Assembly: GCA_008828725.1 (NCBI GenBank)
Contig: MEHQ01003804.1
Coordinates: 777,555-841,554, forward strand
DNA: 64,000 nt
Source: Saccharina japonica
Lineage: Eukaryota; Sar; Phaeophyceae; Laminariales; Laminariaceae
Direction of reading: 5' to 3'
Part shown: in pieces, positions 1 to 10,990 of the stretch
Layout of the letters: each line of letters starts with the position of its first letter
Numbering within the stretch: position 1 is the stretch's first letter
Position numbers and translations under genes: made by a program
The notes under the pieces: model-generated
Told to the model about the DNA's origin: nothing
Databases searched by the model: none
What the model saw: the letters and a program-made list of their open reading frames with translations, nothing else

Positions 1-192
1 TAATGACATTTCGACGATTTTGAGTTAACCTTTTTTTAGGACTGCAGTCCCGTTTTGGGGACAGACCACTCAAGTTCTAAGTACGTCCCCAAAACGGGAC
101 TCCAGTCCTATAAGGGATATGGAAGACGTCATTCAGAAACCGGTTCAGCCAAAACGAAAGTGCTACCTCTTATTATTATGGTAGCACGTGTC
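1..192. mobile_element. 3' part of a family A MITE, cut by the window edge
   Basis: The sequence reads as the right half of the family A element seen whole at 302-530. It has the internal motif with TTCGACGATTTTG near the start, then TCAGCCAAAA, then an end of the form GTGCTACCTCT...GTAGCACGTGTC. The left half lies outside the window. It is interrupted just after a GTTAA by the hairpin at 38-109. Family membership is clear; the exact right end is approximate. Confidence 0.6.
38..109. repeat. 72-bp hairpin (inverted repeat) inserted in the MITE
   Basis: AGGACTGCAGTCCCGTTTTG at the left pairs with CAAAACGGGACTCCAGTCCT at the right, leaving a loop of about 20 bases. It lies next to a TTAA, the same target as the family B elements, but the sequence differs from them. 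Confidence 0.6.
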
Positions 193-301
193 GGCATGCA
201 GAGGTTTACCTTAGGGACAAGATGCGGATAGTATGGTCAGCACGTGGAATATATATCCCAGCAGAAATGGTGCCTCGGTTTCCGGTACTAATAGTGCAGG
301 G

Positions 302-530
302 GACGCATGCTACGGCAGAGGTTCACCATGTTTTTTCTGGGCTCCTCACTTAAGGAGCGTCATACCTCACCGAAAACAATGATTTTGGAGGAAAATAAAA
401 GTACTGCCAGATGAAATGAAACATTGTTCGTCACAAAAAATGAACGTCCAACGAACTTAGGTTAGGGAGCCCGATCGTTCAGAAAACGATTCACCCAAAA
501 AGTGCTACCGCTACCGCCGTAGCATGCGTC
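302..530. mobile_element. Family A MITE, complete, TSD AGGG
   Basis: A 229-bp element that starts GACGCATGCTACGGCAGAGG and ends in the inverted CCGTAGCATGCGTC. It is flanked by AGGG on both sides (298-301 and 531-534). The interior carries the family motifs GAGCTCC-like, GTTAGGGAGCC and TCAGAAAACG. It has no coding potential. Family A has TIRs of ~20 bp and a 4-bp target duplication. That is compatible with Sola-type transposons, but the superfamily is not proven. Confidence 0.85.
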
Positions 531-534
531 AGGG

Positions 535-3500
535 ATACATGAGGGAAGGGTGAAAACAAGGTTTTCAAGCGTCTTTCGCTGTATTTTTCACTTGATTCCG
601 GACAGCATCGAGAAACTGATCGCAAGAGACCCTCACCGCAGCATGTGAGACATCCCTGCGTCCTGGCAGTTTCACTGCGTGCCGCGTTCATGGATTCAGA
701 GGTGACGAGAAAGGTATGATCAAAACGGTATGACTGCACGACCAGGGAAAGACTCCTCGTGAATATATACTTCAAGTATACCAGGAATTCAACCTGTAAG
801 TAACACCTCGGGCCCATACTGAACGGCCACACGCACCCACGCCGTGTGTTTGATGACAGGGGCTACGAGGTGTTCAGGTTTGGTATGTTGAGTTACATTT
901 CATCCTTACTGTAAATACATATAATACCAGGGATAGCCATTTTCATCACGTGCCTTATTCGCTCCAGAGCTCGTTTCGTGCCGTTGGCACTCCCGCCGCT
1001 GGACAAGAAACAGCCTCTCCCGCTGCTGTGTTCGATTAAAGGCACCACCAGCTGAACCACTTCATTCATTTTGTGTCAAACAAATTTGTAGAGCATTGGG
1101 CTACTTCTTCAGTCCCGAGTGACGTTTTGACACAATTTTCGCCGACGAACAATTGCTTTGAACGAAAAACGGTAGACTTCGGGCTTTGATAACCAGGTCC
1201 TAAACACCACTCGGGTTTCGAGTGCATGCACTGAGTAGGAAGTGCCACGTATCCGTTGTATGGGTGGCGCCCAAGTGAATGGAGACGGAGTGTGGGGGGG
1301 TTCGTAGGGAAACCACGGCGGACAAAAGCAGGAAAGAGACGGCAAACAGAGTAGGTACTAGTACCAGACCGACTAGCTGGTAGAACCTGCCTGTACTACG
1401 GGCACAAACCTGCCTCGGCTGGCTGGAAGGTGCTTTTGGTGTGCTCCGGCTGCCCGACCTTTCCTGTCGTTCTTAGTCTTGCTCTGTTGGCGCTGTTTTT
1501 CGGTCCATTTCATTTCGTTTCATTTCATTTGGTTTCTTTTTTATTGGGTGTCGCATCTCCTCTGGGAGAAGCACGACACTTTCCTTCTTTTATTTTGTCA
1601 TGCTTTTGTTTGGTTGCTTGATTGTTGATTTGCTTCAGTATGTTTACTTTTATTGTTTTTCCTTTTCGCTTTTTTGTTTTTTTTTTCTCTTTTTCTCTCG
1701 CATGCACCTGGATTGCTAGCAGGGTAGGTCTTGCCTGTCGTATATGGCATTGCATTGTCTGCTCTGCTTACTGCACTGAGCCTAGTATCTCTGTGTCGTA
1801 GTTTTGTGACCACAGAACTGGTATATTTTTAGGATGAAGAATCGGCACGGACACTGGGTGTGCTGGATGTCGACGGGTAGAAAGGAAGGTTTAATGTGAA
1901 GAACACACAAACACACGTGCAAGCTTCGATTGACGTAGCTGGACGTTCTCACGAAAACACATACATAAGCGGAAGCTTCAATGAAAGTTAGTGGATATAC
2001 TCGTAGAGATAATGTCTCGCACAAGTATCTTACACCACAACGTGGAAGCTTCCTACGGGAATTTTCGTGGAAGCCTAAGAATCCCAAACCCCATGGGAGC
2101 TTCCGTGAAAACGAACTACTACTAGCAGCATGGACGTTGATCTACTGTACCCCCAAAACGTATTCCATATGTAGGAGCAATCCACCATCATCTTGGGGCG
2201 CATGCTATCTTCAGGTAGAGGCGCATGGTGCGGTTTATGATGGTGGTCGCTTGAGAAGGCTTATGCCTCACTCAGAAGCCTGATTATAGAGGAAAACACA
2301 ACTGATCAAAACGCCAGTGTCCTGACTGCGCTCTGAAAAATATTGCAAAGCAAAAAAGAAACCACCGACGATTTTCGGTTAAGAACCTGCGATCATTCAG
2401 TATCAAATTTCGTTGCATACGTCTTCCGTGGAAGGTACACTAGCTTGCCCGATAGCCCGGTAGGCGTGTGTTGCTGACCCCGCAGGGAGACCCGGGAGGG
2501 TGGAGGCCGGGGTGCCCCGGGGGCCGCCCCCCGCGTCGGACCCGCCGAAGTATAACTTTATGCGACATAAGCATAAACTTCGCCCAAAAACGCTTGAAAA
2601 ACAAAGGTCGAACAGATGAACATGTGTAAGTTGTTGTTTGTCCCAAACCCAAATGGTGCAGTTTTATTAGGCCCTATTCAGTTGCAACGGTTTCGATAAG
2701 ATACTTACATGCTGGCAATAAGAGCGTACCATGAATCGTTTTGTAGTGACGGGACGCAAACTGTCCCAAACAAGTTTAGACCAGTCTGTCGCGCAAACAA
2801 CCCAGCAACTTTACGTTTCGTCTACGGCGTAATATGTTGCGCACAAACAAATCCCTGTTGCGGCAAGCTGTAACACGTAATTGGGGCGTGTTTCCCTACG
2901 CATAATTACTTTGCCGTGGCGCAACAGCCCAGATCTATCGGGCGGGGGCGGCTTCTCTGCATAGCGACCTACATATTTTTCCAAGGGACTAACTGCTGTA
3001 GAGATGTTCAACGCTCAACGACCAAAAGCTGGCATGTGGCTGGGATGGAAGTTGCGTCTAGTGTCTCAGGATGTCCCGAAATAGTTTCGTCGTGTGACCC
3101 TGTTTTGTTCCACCCAGCGGCCTAGACTATTTCCAAACCGCACGGAGCTCCGGCAGAATATTCCAACGCACGGCCACCCCCGAGGGTACTCCCAAACAAC
3201 CCAAACCTAGCCGCCGCCCTCTACTGGCTGCTGCGGCAGGGGTAGCACCATTTTGGTATAACTAACCGAAACACTGCACGAATCGGTTGGACGCTAGCTT
3301 CGACGGTGCGGTCACGAGAGCAGGGGTGGCTGACACAGATACACACCGTCTGCCCTCAGCCCCACCCCCAACCCAGACGCGCCGTATGGGCCGATCGATG
3401 CATAAATTTCGCTACAATGTTGTTTGGGTCAAAAGAAAGCCCCCCCGCGTACGAGATCGCTTGTGCATCGGGAGGGGTACCTCGACCAGCCGTATGGACA

Positions 3501-4076
3501 TGCTACCTGAATTGCAAGTTTTATGTATCGCTCGGAAATGAGCCGCAGAGCAGCCATCGCCGAATCGTGCTAATCTAGCGGTAGCAGGTTCTCACTGAGA
3601 ATGTTTCTGAATGGCCGGGATTTCTAACCCAAACTTGTCGGACTTGCATGCTTGTGTTGGAATATTTTGAATTGTGTACTTGAGCCATATAATTTTTCAT
3701 TGGGTACCACTTTTGGGTTCATCCAAAACCATGTTTTGGTTAACTTTGTAATGCCAAACTATTCGTATAGATCTCCTTGTGTGAGAAGCCTAAAAAGCCA
3801 GCGTGTATCCGCTATATATACGAACGGGGGTTGCAGTTGCATAGTAGGCCTTCCCGCACCCCACTGTCAAGATAAACGCCCGCCGCCACAAGTGTGACGC
3901 CCAAGCTGAAGCCCACCGTTTGGTGAACTGCGGGAGCATGACATTTCGTCACGATATCTTTATTTGCGTTGATTATACTGGAATGTTTACCTACAGTAGT
4001 GTCCCCGCTATTTGGAAGGGGGCACAACATAACGGCCTTGAAGGCCCGAAAGGGCGGCTGGCAACTACGGACGCGC

Positions 4077-4079
<3 letters not shown>
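535..4079. other. Intergenic sequence without a recognisable gene
   Basis: Open frames here are at most ~100 codons and match nothing I recognise. Visible structure includes a T-rich tract (1500-1690) and GGAAGCTTCC-like motifs (1960-2110) resembling those at 13.5 and 25.5 kb. A GC-rich patch at 2480-2540 has runs of G and C. Nothing else stands out. Confidence 0.5.
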
Positions 4080-4113
<34 letters not shown>

Positions 4114-4132
4114 GCTGATGCTACTGCTGTTG

Positions 4133-4178
<46 letters not shown>

Positions 4179-4180
4179 TG
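4080..4180 (+). repeat. CTG trinucleotide repeat
   Basis: Imperfect then near-perfect (CTG)n. All frames are open and translate to homopolymer Leu/Ala/Cys or Gln/Ala/Ser. The long open frames across it are a consequence of the repeat and are not evidence of a gene. Confidence 0.9.
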
Positions 4181-4854
4181 TCTCGTATATGCCCCAACAA
4201 ATCCAGTGGTTTGTCCGGAGCAAGCAGGACAGGGTGCGAACAGCAAAATTGTCCACATTTTCATGACTGTAGACACTGGCATTGCCTGCTTCATTTGTTT
4301 TTGCCTTCGTCTCCGAACCGTTTTGTCTCTGCATCGAACCACAGGGATCTACGTAACCAAAACATGGATTGAATCATGTGAACAAGGCGTGATCAACAGA
4401 GCCGGCGTCGAGTTTCCCAAAGCATGTCCGTAAATCACTTCGCCGAGGCATTCCAAGGAACGTACTGAGCAGGACGTCAACTAAGAGAACGGTACCATCA
4501 CGAGTTAGCGCCCGGAAGCCGATCAAACACTAAAACTATACAATTTCGAGGCAACGGCGTAAAGGTTATAACCTTTGACCGCTTAAAAGAAGAAACCATT
4601 GACGCCAGTGTTGGAGGAAGACCATCAATGTTTGCCCGCGTGTCGCATATGGGCCTTAGATCGAAACCCCGCCAGGTATGGTGTTTTATTTGTTTGTTTT
4701 GCGCCTGGAATTGTGTGTTACCCCACGACGACCAAATATCCACACAATGTTGACAGCGAAACCCTCGGCGGAAAGACCTGAGCTACAAAATCTGCACACC
4801 ACTTTCGGCAAGGAGCCGACAGGGGCTCGTGGAACACGACGCGTACAATACACG

Positions 4855-6714
4855 TTAAGGGTCTAAACCCACAGACTGGCGTAAACCTCCGACACGCGGG
4901 TATGAATGGTGCAATATATCTCCGACTAGACTGTCCAAGACGGGCGCCGCTTGCGGACAGCCGTTTCGCTTCACCCACTCAAGCATGTCCTCATCCCCGC
5001 ACCTTTCGGCCGCACAATACGTGAGCTCATTCCATGGGCAGCCTTGTGCCCGCGCCCACTGTAATATGTCCGGACGCATTGTCAGGACGGCAGCTGTGCA
5101 CGTACGATGGTCCCAGGGGCAGCCATGGCGCCGCGCCCATTGCAGCACCTCGAACTTACCGCGCCTCGCAGCTTCGCCGCAGACACCAGCATCCCATGGG
5201 CAGCCTTCTGCCCGCAGCCACCGCAATATGTGCAGATGCCCTGCGGCGGCTGCACCTGTACACGTGTTTTTGTTCCAGGGGCAGCCGTTAGATCGTGCCC
5301 ATTTCAGCACCTCAAAATTGCCTCTTCCCGCTGCCTGAGTGCATGTGCGAGTATCTAATGGACAGCCTTGCGCTCGAGCCCACTCCAATATGTCCAAGCG
5401 ACCTGCCGCGGCCGCATGGAGGGAGATGTATCCGCCCCAGGGGCATCCGTTACACCGTGCCCATTTAACCACTTCCCAGTGACCTCTGCCAGCTGCCTCG
5501 CTGCATTTAGCACCACCCCAGCCGATGCCGTTAGCTCGAGCCCATTTCAGCGTGTCAATTAGTCCTTCTCTAACAGCCAACTCGCATAACCCTGCCATGT
5601 TCGAGATGCGGTTGCTGGCCTGCATCCATTCGAGTATATGAAAGTGCCCATTGCTAGCTGCAACTATGCCGGCATTCGTGGGTAAGGAGCAGCCGTGCGA
5701 CAACATCCATTGCAGCGTGTTCAAGTGCCCGTTTCGAAGAGCGCCTTTACACGGATCATGGGGCCAAGGACAGCCCTGGGCTCTCACCCACTGAAGCACC
5801 TCCAGGTGCCCTCCGGCAGTAGCACTCTCACACGTTCTAGAGTTCCACGGGCAGCTGCGCGCTCGCACCCACTTGATAATGTCAAGGTACCCACCCCCGG
5901 CCGCTTTCGCGCAAGTTCGGCCGTCCCATGGACACCGTTTGGAACGCGCCCACCGCAGGATGTCGAGATGCCCTGAACCGGCGGCCTCGCTGCAAGTAGT
6001 CTCGTCCCAGCGACAGCCGCGGTCTCGTGCCCACTGAAGAATGCCGAGGTGACCACCCCCAGCAGCCTTCGCGCAAGTTTCTTCATCCCAAGGGCAGTTT
6101 TTAACACGTGCCCACCGCAGCATCTCGAGATTCCCTGAACCGGCGGCCTCGCTGCACGTAGTTCCGTCCCAGGGGCAATCGTTAGCGCGTGCCCACATTA
6201 GGATGCGCAGACTGCCTCCCGCAGCAGCAGCTCTGCAAAGCACCTTGCGCCAGCCGCAACGCTCGCCGAGTGCCCACTGGATCATATCGAACTTTCCCCG
6301 TGCGGCAGCCTTGAGGCAGGCCTCCTCGGACAAAGGGCACCCGTTCGAGTAAGCACACTGTAGGACATCAAGGCCGCAGCGGTCGGCGATGAGTTCGGCC
6401 ATGTTTCTGCGTACAATCCAATGTATCCCTAGACCTCCGTCGAAGCTCCACTGCAGCTGAGACGCAGAGGTGTCATCCGTTACGGCCTTCGTTATTTTCG
6501 GCCGCTTACCCCAAGCCTGATTCCATTCCTTCGAGACACCGGCGAAAAAAAGGTGTTGGTTGGAGAGTAGTTCCGCCAGCACGGACATCACGTCGCGGTT
6601 AGTGTGAATCGGAAATATCACGTTACAATAGTCGTTATACCGTGTTGGTTCGGTCCTCGACATGGTCTTCCAGATCCTGAACGCGGAAAAATTGGGACAA
6701 CAGTCGGGAACCAA
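4855..6714 (-). CDS. F-box-like / ankyrin-repeat protein (C-P-W-D type), paralogue 1
   Basis: A single-exon frame of 619 codons. Residues ~38-68 (DVMSVLAELL...LFFAGVSKEW) resemble an F-box-like N-terminus. After residue ~95 come about 17 repeats of 26-27 residues with the pattern G-H-L-x-I-L-x-W-A-R-x-x-G-C-P-W-D-x-x-T-C-x-x-A-A, a divergent ankyrin motif abundant in stramenopile genomes. Such repeats bind proteins. With an F-box-like head, an adaptor role in protein turnover is possible but inferred. There is no signal peptide or membrane segment. Repeats 9 and 10 are degenerate. The paralogue at 20500-22326 starts near the FRIWKT motif, so the true start may be the internal Met just after it rather than the first ATG. 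Repeats 3-8 are almost identical between the paralogues while the C-terminal repeats differ strongly. Confidence 0.88.
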   Translation of the reverse strand: MVPDCCPNFSAFRIWKTMSRTEPTRYNDYCNVIFPIHTNRDVMSVLAELLSNQHLFFAGVSKEWNQAWGKRPKITKAVTDDTSASQLQWSFDGGLGIHWIVRRNMAELIADRCGLDVLQCAYSNGCPLSEEACLKAAARGKFDMIQWALGERCGWRKVLCRAAAAGGSLRILMWARANDCPWDGTTCSEAAGSGNLEMLRWARVKNCPWDEETCAKAAGGGHLGILQWARDRGCRWDETTCSEAAGSGHLDILRWARSKRCPWDGRTCAKAAGGGYLDIIKWVRARSCPWNSRTCESATAGGHLEVLQWVRAQGCPWPHDPCKGALRNGHLNTLQWMLSHGCSLPTNAGIVAASNGHFHILEWMQASNRISNMAGLCELAVREGLIDTLKWARANGIGWGGAKCSEAAGRGHWEVVKWARCNGCPWGGYISLHAAAAGRLDILEWARAQGCPLDTRTCTQAAGRGNFEVLKWARSNGCPWNKNTCTGAAAAGHLHILRWLRAEGCPWDAGVCGEAARRGKFEVLQWARRHGCPWDHRTCTAAVLTMRPDILQWARAQGCPWNELTYCAAERCGDEDMLEWVKRNGCPQAAPVLDSLVGDILHHSYPRVGGLRQSVGLDP

Positions 6715-7189
6715 AGTTGTTCAGTGTTGTAGAGGGCTGGTTTCAGCACAACAGATAGCGAACAGAGCACCTCTGGCCATAAATAGGCGCTCCACTACTG
6801 CGGATCTGCTACCACTCGTAAAAACAACTACTGGAGTGTAATGAGTAGAGTGCGGACCAACCCGAAGTGCACGGCCCGTCTCTTGCATCGACTATCATAC
6901 TACTTCCTTCAAGGGGGCTCAGCTAGCTCCAACCCTGAACACCAGCAAATACAAACAAAATAGACTAGGGCTATGCCGGCAGCAGGTATACCTAAAACTG
7001 TGCACTGTGTGATCTATTTACGTGGCCTCATCTGGGTGTCCAAACCCCAACCTCAATGAGGTCGCCTGTCACCAGGTGGAACGCTACCCGTAGCCCAAAC
7101 CTCAGGGGCTAAGTCCACGGACTTCCCAGGAAACGGATTGCTAAGTACTGTAGTTACGAGGGAAAAAAGGGAGCACACCTGTCACTTGC
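6715..7189. other. Intergenic region between the divergent ankyrin gene and LRR-like frame
   Basis: About 475 bp upstream of both frames, which run in opposite directions, so any promoters would lie here. The same stretch is conserved in copy 2 (22327-22468 and beyond), with the shared motif GGCTGGTTTCAGCAC / GGCTAGTTTCAGCAC. No convincing TATA box was identified. Confidence 0.4.
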
Positions 7190-7756
7190 TTGAACAGCTG
7201 TTCTCGCGATCTTAGCGTGCGGGCTGCCCATGTAGCGGGCGCCCCAAATGTCGATTTCTTGAAGGGGCTCTATTCCCCCTGCATCGGCCTGCGCGCTGTC
7301 TATGTGGTGGTCGCCCCAAATGTCGATTTCTTGGAGAGGGTCTATTCCCCCGCTATCGGGCTTCAGGCCAGCCATAGTGTGGCCGCCGCAAACGTCAGTT
7401 TCTTGAACGGGGTATATTCCCCCGCTTTCGGCTTGCCGGCTAGCGACTGTGTGGCCACCGCAAACGTCAGTTTCTTGGAGGGCGTCTATCCCCCCGCTAT
7501 CGTCCTGCCGGCTAGCCATGGTGGGGGTGCTCCAAATGTTAATATCTTCAAGGGGGTATATGTTCCTGCTACCGGCCGGCCGGCTAGTCATGGTGGGGGC
7601 GCCGCCAACGTCAATTTCTTGAAGGGGGGGTGTTTCCCCGCTATCGGCCTGCCGGCTAGCCATGGTGTCCGCACGCTGCTCAATAGGACAAACGCGATCA
7701 AATACGTCGTACTGACAGAAGCATCAGCAGAAGAAGCAGCAAAGACGGCAGGATGA
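7190..7756 (+). CDS. LRR-like open frame made of a 72-bp minisatellite (24-residue period)
   Basis: 188 codons. From about 7230 to 7675 six 72-bp units encode a 24-residue repeat of the form G-A-x-N-V-x-F-L-x-G-V-Y-x-P-A-I-G-L-x-A-S-x-x-V. The spacing N/D/S-x-L-x-G-x-Y-x-P-x-x-I-G-L parallels the LRR signature LxxNxLxGxIPxxIGxL, so this may be a decayed or unusual LRR array (inference). The duplicated block keeps one clear unit plus a diverged one in the same frame, so the array expanded in this copy or contracted in the other. Past the array the two copies keep the frame for about 14 codons and then shift by an indel. The minus strand is also open with the same 24-residue period, as expected for a 72-bp unit. 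Expression is unproven; it may be a gene fragment. Confidence 0.4.
   Translation: MNSCSRDLSVRAAHVAGAPNVDFLKGLYSPCIGLRAVYVVVAPNVDFLERVYSPAIGLQASHSVAAANVSFLNGVYSPAFGLPASDCVATANVSFLEGVYPPAIVLPASHGGGAPNVNIFKGVYVPATGRPASHGGGAANVNFLKGGCFPAIGLPASHGVRTLLNRTNAIKYVVLTEASAEEAAKTAG
7230..7675. repeat. 72-bp tandem minisatellite, six units
   Basis: Units share GGCTAGCCATGGTG, AACGTCAGTTTCTTG and TATTCCCCCGCTATCGG. Divergence between adjacent units is moderate. The period is a multiple of three, so open frames survive on both strands. Confidence 0.85.
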
Positions 7757-8039
7757 CGTGTCACGTGAGTGGTTAGCCGTAGAACGGGATGTAGAAGAGC
7801 CGAAAGCACCGCACGAAATGCACCTGCTGAATGACTGACTCCCAAGTCGTCAGAAATGAAAAACGGATTTACTTTTAGCGCGGTCAGAACAAGAACAATT
7901 TCATACACCCAAACATTGTGTGTGATGTTCGTATATCGTACTGGTATTCAGTAGGAGTACCACGGCCGCAGAGCAGAAGTTCCCGAGCAGTTGCCAAGAA
8001 TACCTCCGTCGGCACTCGCGTCGCGCATCTGTATACAAC

Positions 8040-8140
8040 AACCCATCCGCCCACCCACTCACGCATTTACTACACCATGCCCCCGCCGACCCACCCACCC
8101 ACCCACCCACCAACCCACCCACGTTCCCACCCTCCCACTT
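8040..8140 (+). repeat. ACCC-rich simple repeat
   Basis: (CCAC/ACCC)n interrupted by short spacers, giving Pro/His/Thr-rich shadow frames. No gene is inferred. Confidence 0.8.
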
Positions 8141-8469
8141 ACGATGTACATCAGCACCGCAGTATGTACATGCGCGGTACTGTAGTAGGGGAGTACGTTC
8201 GGTTTGTTGCTCTCTCGTACTGGGACTTCCACATTTTGATCCTCCACCATCCGGGGGGGGGTCACCATGTATGTTGTCTACTTGTGGGCCATGCTACTTG
8301 TCCTACTTGTGCGGCTTCCTACCTCGCGGCTGTCCTATTCTCACAGGCGTCATCCACCCACCATGTTCGACAGCATTACAGTAGTATCACGTACTCGACC
8401 TACCCACGCGCACCAACCCATCCGCCTACCCAGTCACCCATCTACGAACGCATGCACCCAGCAACCCGT

Positions 8470-9096
8470 TACCGTAATCATGCGGGTTATCGCACCCATC
8501 GGGGGTTTGGCACCCATCGGGGTTATGGCACCAGGGTGCGATAAAAAAAAAACAAGAAAAACCATTTAATTGCATTTTCGCACCCCCATCGGGGTTATCG
8601 CACCGGGGTGTGATAACCCCGACATAAATCCAAGATTGAGTGCTGCCTCAACGGGCCGTATGTATGTTCCTTTGAAGTTACGTTCGGTGAAATATCAACC
8701 ACTCACGTAAAATTACTGCACTGACGCAGTTCGCGGTTTCAAATACGGCACGTCAATCGTTTTATATGCTGTCAACCTAACACACATACGGTACCTCGGT
8801 ACCTACGGCGCTGCCGCCTAAAGCCCATCAGAGAGATCGCACCGGGGTGCATATATGCAGCACCGTTGCCCCAAGTATGGCTCGGTGTATTACGATTCGG
8901 CATCGCACCCATCGGGGTTATCGCACCGGGGGGTGCGTAAATACCAAGAACGGCACGATTTAATTGTGCTTGCGCACCCCCATCGGGGTTTTGGCACCCA
9001 TCGGGGTTATCGCACCGGGGTGCGATAAAAAAACACAAGAAAGCAACATTTAAAAACGCGTTCGCAACCGGTGCGATAACCCGCATGATTACGGTA
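8470..9096. mobile_element. Fold-back element with exact terminal inverted repeats, TSD CGT
   Basis: The left end TACCGTAATCATGCGGGTTA continues into TCGCACC and is mirrored exactly at the right end (GGTGCGA...GATTACGGTA). CGT flanks both sides (8467-8469, 9097-9099). The 627-bp interior holds several copies of a short unit built from CCCATCGGGGTTATCGCAC and CACCGGGGTGCGATAA, some in inverted order. It has no coding capacity. A 3-bp duplication would fit a PIF/Harbinger-like or CACTA-like transposon, but the class is not established. It is absent from the paralogous block at ~24 kb. Confidence 0.7.
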
Positions 9097-9394
9097 CGTA
9101 AGACGGATAGCAAACGGCGCTACGTATCGTCTACCCCAATAACCGAACGCCTGTATATGTATTGGGCGAAAAACGACGACGGTCGGAACGTTTGCGCACA
9201 CCTCAGCAGCACATACCGCCAGAGAGGCCTGGGATCCTTCGGCTGCTGTCATCGCGCGTGGTACCATGCTTTAAAATTATGGGGGCACTTTAAACTTATC
9301 GTGCCCCCAATTCCTGGGGGGGCAATAAAGTGCCCCCGGGGCACCGTTAACTCAAGTGCCCCCGGAGGCATAGATATTATTTTCCATCCCATAC

Positions 9395-9640
9395 ACACTG
9401 CTGCTGCTGCCGCTCCTGCAGCTGACAGCAGCAAACTGCTAATGTGTATACCGGGGGCCGCATGCGTGCATGCATGCACAAAGTCATGCTCCGCTCCCCG
9501 GACGGCGATCGTGTCAGAGCCGTCAGAGTGCCGCATGCAACTCGTATATGGAACGCCAGCGACACGCATCGCGTGATACACAATGCCTGCTGCTCCAGTT
9601 GCTCCTGCTGCTGCAGCGGCTGCTTGCTGCTGCAACAGCA
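9395..9640 (+). repeat. Dispersed CTG/CAG tracts, copy 1
   Basis: Short CTG and CAG runs at 9402-9440 and 9587-9640 within a region collinear with 24700-24960. The long frames crossing them are low-complexity. Confidence 0.7.
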
Positions 9641-10319
9641 AAAATCAGTCGTACTCGGTACGTATGCGAGTATGGTGTCACTGATGAGATACCGTATAAT
9701 TTGTTTTTGTCTGTGAAAACACACCCCGTCCTTCTTGGTGTTCCGGCATGGGACCTCCTTCGGCAAGCGAAGATAACGATGCTGGCCTTGCGGACAACTA
9801 CAACGCCCTCTGCGGCTGCGGGTACATGCTACTGGTACTGCTGCCCCTGCTGATGATGATGCTGTAGATACTTCATTGCTGCTGATTTTCGGATGATGAT
9901 GCGGTGTAAATGTTACCAGCAAAAAATCGTTATCTACGTTTTCGTGTCGCAACTTGCAGAACACTCGGTGCGACGCAAGCAAAATCCACTCCGCCCCCAA
10001 CCAAAACATGAAGAGGGCCTGCAAGCACACTGGAGGTAGAGGACAAGGGTGCAAGGATGGCGGGTGCAGATTAAGTTTACGATGAGCTACTTACGTACGT
10101 AGCTAGCTAAAATGGGGGCGGAGTCAGTCGTCCAGTACTCGTACCCGTTCCGTATATAGCCATCATACGAAGTTGATATACGATATCGCATTATACAAGC
10201 GGACGTATCATGCGTTCGAAAATCTAAGATCCATTCGACGATTTGGTTGGATATATTTGTTCTTGGATAGTTTAGTTCTTCGTTTCGCGAATACCATATG
10301 CCACAGGATATACCGGCTC

Positions 10320-10990
10320 GTGTACCCGATATGATCGGGTACCCGGGTACCCGGATACCCGGTGATTTACGTGTCGCTGGAGCGATATCACTCGCCGTAC
10401 TCGTACGTCTTAGTGGTGTGCGTGTAGGAGGATTTGACAGTATTTGCTGAGATCGTTTAGGGGGATTTTGTTCAGGAGATGTGGTAAGGAATATCGCGCC
10501 GGGGACACGAAAATCACTGTGTACCCGGGTACCCAGGTACCCCTTCATGTCGGTTACCCGGACCAAAATACGCGGCGGGTAATAAGTCTCACCGGTACCC
10601 GAACGGGTAGTGACAGGTCAGGATATTACCCGTCGGATACCCGAGTAGTAGGCGAGCCGGGTACAACTCCATTGCGTACGCTGTAATGTTTGATATACGA
10701 AATATGTGTACTGTAACAACACTCGTAACCCGATCGCGTCACAACGAGCTCACTCAGCACACAAACAGGTTTGGTACCCGGATCCAAATAGCCGGCGGGT
10801 AATAGGTCTTACCCGTATTCGAATGGGTAGTGGCAGGTCCAGAGACTACCCGTCGGATACCCGGGTACTGTAGTACGTAGACGAACGCGGTACAACTGTA
10901 TTACGTACGCTGTATTGTTTGATATGTGTGTACTACCGAAACAACACTCGCAACACGATCGCGACACAACAAGCTCGCTCACGCAGCACA
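10320..10990. repeat. Tandem units rich in GGGTACCCGG palindromes, copy 1
   Basis: A unit of roughly 200-215 bp begins near GGTTTGGTACCCGGATCC and continues through TACCCGTCGGATACCCG and AACACTCGTAACACGATCGC. It occurs at about 10560, 10770, 26690, 27060, 27280 and 29340. Each unit carries many ACCCG/CGGGT half-sites that can pair locally. Function is unknown. Confidence 0.7.

Noticed and set aside
3920..4372. 150-codon frame with a long Leu run and overlapping Ala, Ser and Gln frames
   Set aside because: Produced by the CTG repeat, which is open in every frame. There is no conserved sequence outside the repeat.
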